Assembly: GCA_052145775.1 (NCBI GenBank)
Contig: JBKQNY010000140.1
Span: forward strand, 1-36,578
Origin: CAVYPR01 sp052145775
Lineage (GTDB): Bacteria; Actinomycetota; Acidimicrobiia; Acidimicrobiales; RAAP-2
Direction of reading: 5' to 3'
DNA length: 36,578 nt
Below, in pieces: positions 31,646 through 36,578 of the stretch. The notes under the pieces were generated by a model. That model made no database searches, was not told the DNA's origin, and saw only the letters and a list, made by a program, of their open reading frames with translations. The position numbers and the translations under genes are program-made. The number at the start of each line of letters is the position of its first letter. Position 1 is the first letter of the stretch.

Positions 31646-31659
31646 GGGACGATAGTCCC
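31646..31659. promoter_or_regulatory. DosR/DevR-like box upstream of the POR-Nfn operon
   Basis: GGGACGATAGTCCC; read on the minus strand GGGACTATCGTCCC. It matches the DosR core GGGACTWWAGTCCC at 13 of 14 positions. DosR is the hypoxia/NO dormancy regulator of actinobacteria. The site is 122 bp upstream of the gamma-delta start. The flanks (TGT / TAG) match the outer consensus only partly. Confidence 0.5.
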
Positions 31660-31894
31660 ACATCCAGGTAGCCACTGGTGGCCCCGAAGAGGCCCTGTTC
31701 GGGGCCAGGAGATGCCCCTCGAGAGGGAACTGCTTCGAATGCGACAACTGCTTCGGGTGTGCCCGGACAACGCGGTGATCAAACCGGGCGAGGGGCGCCG
31801 CTACCGCTTCGACCTCGACGACTGCAAGGGCTGCGGCATGGGCGCCCAGGAGTGCCCCTGGGGCCCCATCGACATGGTGCCCGAGCACTGGTGA
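31656..31894 (+). pseudogene. 3' remnant of a GltD-like/ferredoxin-domain gene with frameshift
   Basis: The frame reads EEALFGARRCPSRGNCFECD then NCFG up to about 31760. It then needs a one-base insertion to continue as VCPDNAVIKPGEGRRYRFDL, DDCKGCGMGAQECPWG and DMVPEHW to the stop at 31894. The family pattern is RCLSCGNCFECDNCYGVCPDNAV ... CKGCGICAQECPCGAI. Several cysteines are lost (Cys to Arg in SRG, Cys to Gly in GMG, Cys to Trp in PWG). It is the C-terminal ferredoxin end of an oxidoreductase often found with POR genes. The 5' part is missing. A 60-aa ORF (31712-31894) is the in-frame second half and should not be taken as an intact ferredoxin. Confidence 0.75.
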
Positions 31895-31928
31895 GCGATC
31901 ACGGCCCCGTCGGCAAAAAGGCGCCAGC

Positions 31929-32735
31929 TCACGCGCCGGTCACGGCGGCTGGGCCGGGGGCGGCGGTGGCGTTCACCGCGTCGAGGTTGCGCCGGGTACA
32001 GGCCACCAGCCAGCGGAGGGACGACGGGGTGAGTCGGTCGCACACCCAGTCCCAGTGGAGCGACACCGTGTCGCCAGGTTGCAGGTCAACTGCGAAGCCG
32101 ACGCCGTCCACGCTGCGGCGCACCTCCTCCGTCCGGTCGGGCCCCAGCGCGAGGAGGGAGCCGTCGAAGGCCAGGCTGGGCCCGACCACCGTCGCCAGGT
32201 CGCCGTGAACTGCCTCCACGCGGCCCCAGCGGATCCGGCACCGGTCGAGGACCTCCATCGGGGGACCGTCCATGCCAGCCCGCAGCAAGCCGAGCCACGG
32301 GTAGACGGCGAACACGTGGAAGCTGTGCTGGGCGACCCCGCCCGTGGGCACGGCGGCGGTCACGGCGCACAGGTGCCGGCCCGCCCGGGCTTCGAACCGG
32401 TCGGCCAGCGAGGCCGCCAGGGCGCCGGCGGGGACGTTGTGCACCAGCGGGTTCCCCACCCAGTAGGCGGCCACCACCCGGGCGTCGAGGGGGTCGGCGA
32501 TGCCGTTGCACCCGGCGATCAGCTGCAGGTAGGGCCACGCGCCGTCAAAACGCGCCGCCAGGTGGCCGAGCAGCGCCGGATCCCTGCCGTCGGCGCCGGC
32601 CTCGAGGAGGGCGGCCGGGTCGTCGGGGCCGCAGTAGCCGAGGGCGTTCGGCGGGTAGGCGTAGCGGGCGAACAGGAGCGGGCCCGAGGGGGCCTCCTCG
32701 GCCCGCCGCCCCTCGTGGTCAGTGGCGCCCATCAT
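31929..32735 (-). CDS. DUF6390-type hydrogenase-associated protein
   Basis: 268 aa. LLFARYAYPPNALGYCGPDD near the N-terminus is the signature I associate with DUF6390 proteins, which in actinobacteria accompany [NiFe]-hydrogenase operons. Other clear stretches are LIAGCNGIADPLDARVVAAY and GDTVSLHWDWVCDRL. The protein is soluble, with scattered cysteines that could bind metal but form no known motif. Start ATG 32735 overlaps the end of the transporter gene by 17 bp. Last gene of the operon. Its role, perhaps in assembly or delivery, is not known. Confidence 0.7.
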   Translation of the reverse strand: MMGATDHEGRRAEEAPSGPLLFARYAYPPNALGYCGPDDPAALLEAGADGRDPALLGHLAARFDGAWPYLQLIAGCNGIADPLDARVVAAYWVGNPLVHNVPAGALAASLADRFEARAGRHLCAVTAAVPTGGVAQHSFHVFAVYPWLGLLRAGMDGPPMEVLDRCRIRWGRVEAVHGDLATVVGPSLAFDGSLLALGPDRTEEVRRSVDGVGFAVDLQPGDTVSLHWDWVCDRLTPSSLRWLVACTRRNLDAVNATAAPGPAAVTGA

Positions 32736-33762
32736 GCACCGGTACCGTGACCGGAGCGGGAGGTTGCCGCCCGGCGCCCATCATCGCCATCACCCCCACC
32801 AGGATGACGCCCGCCGCGATCAGGAGGAGGCCGTAGGCGTCGGGCGTCGGGGTAGCCGTGCCCGCCGCCAACTCGAGCACCCAGGTGACGAGGGCGCTGC
32901 CGACCAGCACCGAGGTCACGTCGAGCGCCCGGGCACGAGCGAGCGCGGTGATCCAGGTCCCTACGTAGACGGCGAGGAGCGCCCCGGTGAGCAGCGCCCA
33001 CCCCAGCTGCCGGGCATCGAGTCCGAGGAGGCTGTGGAGCGCCCCGGTGGCAGCCAGGTAGACGACGAGCGTGACGGAGCCGACCCCCATGCGCACCAGG
33101 GCCAGCGTGCCCGGGGCGAGGTCGCGCAGCAGGAGCTTGGCCACGACGACCTCCACCGCCCACAGCAACGTCGCCCCGAGGACCAGGAGCTCGCCACGGT
33201 CGGCGGCCAGCTGGCCGATCCCGCCAGACAGCGCCACCTCCCCACCGATGAGCAGGATCACCGCCGCCGCGTTCCACCACCGGATCCGCTCGTGGAGCAC
33301 CGGAATCGCCAGGAGGGCCACCCACACCACCAGCGTGTCGCGCCAGAACGCGGCGGGCGCCGCCGTGGTGTCGGCCAAGCCGTCGAAGAAGAGGATGAAC
33401 GCCAGACCGCCGGAGACGATCCCTACATAGGCCAGGCCCAGCCACGCGGCCACGCTGTCCGGGCGCCGCGCTCCCGGGGCGCTCATGTAGCGGCTGAGGG
33501 ACGTGGGCGAGGCGGACCTCCGTCCCGCCCAGACGGCGGCGGCCATCACGCCGGCCAGCAGGAGGGTGGACACGAGGTTCTTGGCCGTGGTGTACACCGC
33601 GGGCGACGTGAAGTCGTGCACGCCGTAGCTGTTCACAAAGATCGAGAGACCACTGACCACCGCGGTGATGGCGGCCACGGCCACCCCGGGCAACGCCCGA
33701 CGGCCCCGAGGGACGGCCGGCATCGGCTGGGCCCGAAGGCCGTGGTCGGGCAAGCCGGTCAT
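32719..33762 (-). CDS. EamA/DMT-type multi-pass transporter
   Basis: 347 aa, about ten membrane helices in two halves (GVAVAAITAVVSGLSIFVNS ... AYVGIVSGGLAFILFFDGLA, LLAIPVLHERIRWW; then LVLGATLLWAVEVVVAKLLL, VLVGSALVTWVLELAAG, LLLIAAGVILVGVMAMMGAG). The half ending VLHERIRWWNAAAVILLIGG is typical of EamA. ATG 33762 overlaps the HypC-like stop (ATGA). GGAGG lies 8 bp upstream, inside a perfect 12-bp palindrome GGAGGTACCTCC. Its place between hydrogenase genes is unusual and might point to nickel, iron or metabolite transport; that is inference. Most DMT members move amino acids or sugars. Confidence 0.8.
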   Translation of the reverse strand: MTGLPDHGLRAQPMPAVPRGRRALPGVAVAAITAVVSGLSIFVNSYGVHDFTSPAVYTTAKNLVSTLLLAGVMAAAVWAGRRSASPTSLSRYMSAPGARRPDSVAAWLGLAYVGIVSGGLAFILFFDGLADTTAAPAAFWRDTLVVWVALLAIPVLHERIRWWNAAAVILLIGGEVALSGGIGQLAADRGELLVLGATLLWAVEVVVAKLLLRDLAPGTLALVRMGVGSVTLVVYLAATGALHSLLGLDARQLGWALLTGALLAVYVGTWITALARARALDVTSVLVGSALVTWVLELAAGTATPTPDAYGLLLIAAGVILVGVMAMMGAGRQPPAPVTVPVHDGRH

Positions 33763-34064
33763 GGGGAGGTACCTCCAATGCGGTCTCGGGAATGGGGAAC
33801 AGGGGTGGCGGATCCCGTCGGGGCGCCCGAGGCAGGCGGCGGTGCCACGGCGCTCTGCACCTCGGCGGCGATCGCCGCAGCCTCGGCGGCGTCGACGCGG
33901 TTGATGGCGTAGCCGGCGTGGACCACCAGCCACTCGCCCTCGGCGGGCGGGGGTCCGTCGAGGGCGAGCAGCGAGACCCGGTGCCGGGCGCCGTCGAGGT
34001 CCTGCACCTCCACGGCGCCGTCCGCCGCCGCCCTCACGACCAGGTGGAGCCGGCTCATGCACAT
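33759..34064 (-). CDS. HypC/HupF-type hydrogenase maturation chaperone
   Basis: 101 aa. It starts MCMSR, with the essential Cys2 used to carry the Fe(CN)2CO unit, then the beta-barrel (VEVQDLDGARHRVSLLAL) and the closing GEWLVVHAGYAINRVDAAEA, all HypC-like. In E. coli the start is MCIG(V/I)P; here Ser-Arg follow. The C-terminal 30 residues are Ala/Pro-rich extra. It would guide the iron fragment from HypD to the large subunit. It overlaps the protease by 10 bp and the transporter by 4 bp. Other hyp genes are not in the window. Confidence 0.82.
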   Translation of the reverse strand: MCMSRLHLVVRAAADGAVEVQDLDGARHRVSLLALDGPPPAEGEWLVVHAGYAINRVDAAEAAAIAAEVQSAVAPPPASGAPTGSATPVPHSRDRIGGTSP

Positions 34065-34543
34065 GGGCGACTCCCCCTGATGACCTCGACGGCCCGCCGG
34101 GCTGCCTCGGGGACGGCCGCCTGCACGGCCGGGCTCAGCCCCTCGCCCCGACCGAAATCCGCCCCGGCGATGCCCACCACGACCACCCGTGCCGGGGCCC
34201 GCCCCACGGCGGCGGCCAGTCGGAGCACCCCGGCCAGGTCGATGCCGTGGGTGCTGGACACCGGCTTGGGGACACCGCCCCCAGCGGGGCGGGCCGCGAC
34301 CTCCTCGACGTGCACCGCCCCGGGCACGGCGTCGGGCCCGACGGCGTCGATCACCACGGCCAGGTCAGCGCCGTCCCACAGGCCGAGCAGGTCCAGCGGG
34401 TCCCCGAGGGGGCCCACCAGCTCCACACCGGCCTCGTCGGTGAGCTGCCCGCTCACCTCGGCGGCGATGGCCGGCCCTGCACCGTCGTCGCGACGGTAGG
34501 CGTTGCCCAGCCCGGCGACGACAACCCTCGGGGCCACCCTCAC
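34055..34543 (-). CDS. Hydrogenase maturation protease (HycI/HoxW family)
   Basis: 162 aa from GTG 34543, which overlaps the large subunit stop (GTGA). VVVAGLGNAYRRDDGAGPAI is the family N-terminus with the nickel-sensing Asp; DAVGP and SSTHGIDL supply the further metal-binding Asp/His. It removes the C-terminal tail of the large subunit after nickel insertion. The neighbouring large subunit ends DPCISCAAHFLDLTVVRS, so a nine-residue tail after His425 is the expected substrate. The frame is open to 34591, but that start lies within the large subunit gene. Confidence 0.9.
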   Translation of the reverse strand: MRVAPRVVVAGLGNAYRRDDGAGPAIAAEVSGQLTDEAGVELVGPLGDPLDLLGLWDGADLAVVIDAVGPDAVPGAVHVEEVAARPAGGGVPKPVSSTHGIDLAGVLRLAAAVGRAPARVVVVGIAGADFGRGEGLSPAVQAAVPEAARRAVEVIRGSRPCA

Positions 34544-35844
34544 GATCGCACCACCGTCAGATCGAGGAAGTGTGCGGCGCACGAGATGCACGGATCGTGG
34601 TTGCGGACGGCCTGCTCGCAGCGACGGGCCAGCGTGGCGTCGTCGAGACCGAGGCCCGCCTGCGCCACCAGGCGGAGATCAGCCTCCATGGTGAGTTGGT
34701 TCTGGGAGGTCGGCGGCACGATCCGGGCGCTGCGGATGGCACCGTCGTCCGCCAGCTCGTACGTCTGGAGCAGCAGCCCCCGAGGGGCCTCGGTGGCCCC
34801 TGCGCCGAATCCGGCCCGGGCTATGACGGCGGTGGCCGGGGGTCGGGGCGGCTCGTACTCGGCGACGAGGCGCAGCGCCTCCTCGCACGCCGCCACCAAC
34901 TCGACCGCCCGGACCACGATGCTGCGGAACGGGTTGGTGCAGGGGGCGACGAGCCCTACCGCCCTCGCCGCATCCGCCGCCAGGGGTGGGAGCTGATCGG
35001 CGTTGAGGGCGAAGCGAGCGAGGGGCCCGGTGAGATAGGTATCGCGCCCGCGCAGCCGGGCGTGCAGCGCGGTGGAGCGGGGCACGTGCTCTTCCACCAC
35101 CAACTGAGCGAGGTCCGCCACCGAGACGTCCAGGCCGTCAGAGGACATGGGACGGCCCGATTCCAGCGGGTAGCGCCCTGGACCCCGCAGGGCCACGAAC
35201 CGGTACTCGCCCTCGATGTCGGGGAACTCGAACCCCGACACCCACTCGACCGTGGCCAGTGCGGCGTCGCGTGCGGCGCGCAGGGGCTCGGCCAGCGCGG
35301 CCACCGCCCCCGGATCGGGGGCGCGGTAGAAGCCCCCCACCCGCACGTTCACCGGGTGGACGGCCCGGCCACCCACCGTCTCCATCACCAGGTTGCCGGT
35401 ACGCTTGAGGCTGAGGCCTCGCTCCACCGCCGAGCGGTCCCGTTCGGCCAGCTCCACCGCGTCATCGCACCCGAAGAAGTCGGGAGCATGCAGCAGATAG
35501 ATGTGCAGGGCGTGGCTCTGAATCCACTCGCCGCAGTAGAGGAGGCGACGCAGGTCCGTGATCCGCCCGTCGACCTCCACCCCGCAGGCGTTCTCCATGG
35601 CCGCGCACGCGCTCATCTGGTAGGCCACCGGACAGATCCCGCAGATGCGTGCGGTGATGTCCGGCGCCTCGGCGAAGTCCCTCCCCACCAGAAGGGCCTC
35701 GAAGTACCGGGGCGGCTCGAAGATCTCCAGGGCGACGTCGGCCACGGAGCCGTCGCGCACCTCCACCCGAAGGGATCCCTCGCCCTCCACGCGGGCCAGC
35801 CCCTTCACACCCACCGTCCGGGCCCGACCCCTCCCGTGGGTCAC
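34540..35844 (-). CDS. [NiFe] hydrogenase large (catalytic) subunit, group 3b-like
   Basis: 434 aa. N-terminal nickel ligands C68-x2-C71 in RICGICPV and C-terminal C419-x2-C422 in DPCISCAAH; all four are present. VEGEGSLRVEV near the N-terminus and HPVNVRVGGFYRAPDPG are typical of group 3 enzymes. Start GTG 35844 overlaps the small subunit stop (GTGA); a later GTG would remove about ten residues. The order small subunit, large subunit, protease, HypC fits NADP-linked 3b (sulfhydrogenase-type) hydrogenases; the diaphorase subunits (hydB/hydG type) would be upstream, outside the window. It splits or makes H2 in the cytoplasm. Group is inferred from gene order and motif style. Confidence 0.93.
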   Translation of the reverse strand: MTHGRGRARTVGVKGLARVEGEGSLRVEVRDGSVADVALEIFEPPRYFEALLVGRDFAEAPDITARICGICPVAYQMSACAAMENACGVEVDGRITDLRRLLYCGEWIQSHALHIYLLHAPDFFGCDDAVELAERDRSAVERGLSLKRTGNLVMETVGGRAVHPVNVRVGGFYRAPDPGAVAALAEPLRAARDAALATVEWVSGFEFPDIEGEYRFVALRGPGRYPLESGRPMSSDGLDVSVADLAQLVVEEHVPRSTALHARLRGRDTYLTGPLARFALNADQLPPLAADAARAVGLVAPCTNPFRSIVVRAVELVAACEEALRLVAEYEPPRPPATAVIARAGFGAGATEAPRGLLLQTYELADDGAIRSARIVPPTSQNQLTMEADLRLVAQAGLGLDDATLARRCEQAVRNHDPCISCAAHFLDLTVVRS

Positions 35845-36578
35845 CGGTCGGCCCCGTCCGCTCGCCGGCCGCGCCTGCGGGCCGGGCCCATGGTGACCGC
35901 CATACCCCCTGGCGAGTCGTCCCGAGGACCGGCCGGGCCGTGGGTGATGGCGTCGGCCGCCTGCCTCTCTCCTTCGGCGAGGAACGCCGGTGCGCCGACG
36001 TTGAACGTGGCGAACAGCCTCGACAGCTCGCCCGGCGTGGCGCCGTTCTGGCGGAGCCGGGACGCCAGCGAGCCGGTGTTGGCCGTCTCCGACGGACCGA
36101 AGCAGCCGAAGCAGCCCCGACCCACCGCAGGGCACAGGGCACCGCAGCCGGCCCTGGTCACCGGCCCCAGGCACGCCACCCCCCCAGCCACGAGGAGGCA
36201 CACCGTGCCGCGTCCCTTGCATTCCTGGCAGACCGAGTGGCCGGGGATGGCAGGACGGCGACCGGCCAGCGCAGCGGTGATGACCTCAAGCAGCTGGCGC
36301 CGGTCGACCGGACAGCCGTGGAGCTCGAAGTCGACGTCCACGTGGGCCGAGATCGGCGTCGAGGTCTCGAGCGCCGAGATGTACTCGGGGTGGGCGTAGA
36401 CGGTCCGGAGGTAGTCGCCCGACGCAGCGAAGTTCCGCAGCGCCTGGATCCCACCGGCGGTGGCGCACGCACCGATGGTGACGAGGAAGTGCGAGTTCCG
36501 GCGGATCTCCACGATGCGCTGCTCATCTTCGGGCGTGGTGATGGACCCTTCCACCAGTGAGACGTCGTACGGACCGTC
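35841..36578 (-). CDS. [NiFe] hydrogenase small subunit (partial, N-terminus outside the window)
   Basis: At least 245 aa; the frame is open through the window edge (DGPYDVSLVEGSITTPEDE), so the beginning, including the first cluster cysteines, is missing. Visible: TIGACATAGGIQALRNFA, ELHGCPVDRRQLLEV, SVCQECKGRGTVC and CLGPVTRAGCGALCPAVGRG followed by CFGCFGP, which hold proximal, medial and distal [4Fe-4S] ligands. This is the short type with no signal peptide expected, as in cytoplasmic group 3 enzymes. The last 40 residues (GPRDDSPGGMAVTMGPARRR onward) are a basic tail beyond the usual end. Confidence 0.9.
   Translation of the reverse strand, partial: DGPYDVSLVEGSITTPEDEQRIVEIRRNSHFLVTIGACATAGGIQALRNFAASGDYLRTVYAHPEYISALETSTPISAHVDVDFELHGCPVDRRQLLEVITAALAGRRPAIPGHSVCQECKGRGTVCLLVAGGVACLGPVTRAGCGALCPAVGRGCFGCFGPSETANTGSLASRLRQNGATPGELSRLFATFNVGAPAFLAEGERQAADAITHGPAGPRDDSPGGMAVTMGPARRRGRRADGADR

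Noticed and set aside
31712..31894. 60-aa ferredoxin-like ORF as an intact gene
   Set aside because: First cluster is out of frame and several cysteines are replaced; it is a frameshifted remnant.

Overview
The window is high-GC bacterial DNA with dense, often 4-nt-overlapping genes and many GTG starts. An F420-binding FrhB-type protein, a GlpR/SepX-like membrane protein, split CysD/CysN, a DUF6390-type hydrogenase accessory protein and a DosR-like box all point to an actinobacterium. Acidimicrobiia is my guess and is inference only.

Layout. (1) 269-3259 (+): a DapB-like NAD(P) dehydrogenase coupled to a Rieske oxygenase (steroid/ring catabolism flavour), then a hemerythrin-like protein. (2) 4048-5850 (+): an atypical pyruvate-kinase-like protein ending in a strong hairpin. 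(3) 6036-6874 (-): an ArsR regulator plus SRPBCC protein operon. Its promoter/operator has been split by (4) a 3081-bp IS1595-family transposon (6902-9982) with 25-bp inverted ends, an 8-bp target duplication and four passenger ORFs besides the transposase. (5) 10240-12102 (+): cold-shock protein, membrane protein and fatty acyl desaturase. (6) 12355-14396 (-): UBP-type zinc finger and a cNMP-binding/thioredoxin-reductase-like fusion without redox cysteines. (7) tRNA-Ala(CGC), a GlpR/SepX-like protein and a lone ABC ATPase. (8) 16321-23483: sulfate assimilation arranged divergently around a 25-bp palindrome. One arm is cysH, sulfite reductase, an FrhB-like F420 oxidoreductase and a small ORF; the other is cysD, cysN and a siroheme-synthase gene broken by an in-frame amber codon. 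(9) A DUF2269-like membrane protein and galT. (10) 25886-31524 (-): a pyruvate:ferredoxin oxidoreductase (gamma-delta and alpha-beta fusions) followed by NfnA/NfnB-type transhydrogenase genes, preceded by a DosR-like box. (11) 31929-36578 (-): a [NiFe] hydrogenase operon of group 3b type, whose small subunit runs off the window.

How it fits together. The POR-Nfn-hydrogenase block links pyruvate, ferredoxin, NAD(P)H and H2, which suits hypoxic redox balancing; the DosR-like box agrees. In the sulfur block CysDN makes APS, CysH reduces it to sulfite, and the siroheme sulfite reductase is translationally coupled to an FrhB-type protein. This suggests F420H2 as electron source for sulfite reduction.

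The most interesting observations are: the F420-linked assimilatory sulfite reductase pair; the transposon that landed inside an ArsR operator between -35 and -10; remnants of a resident + strand POR operon on both edges of the - strand POR-Nfn operon, which suggests cassette replacement; and several conserved residues lost in the sulfur genes (CysH Cys to Thr, FrhB Cys to Arg, amber codon in the siroheme gene).
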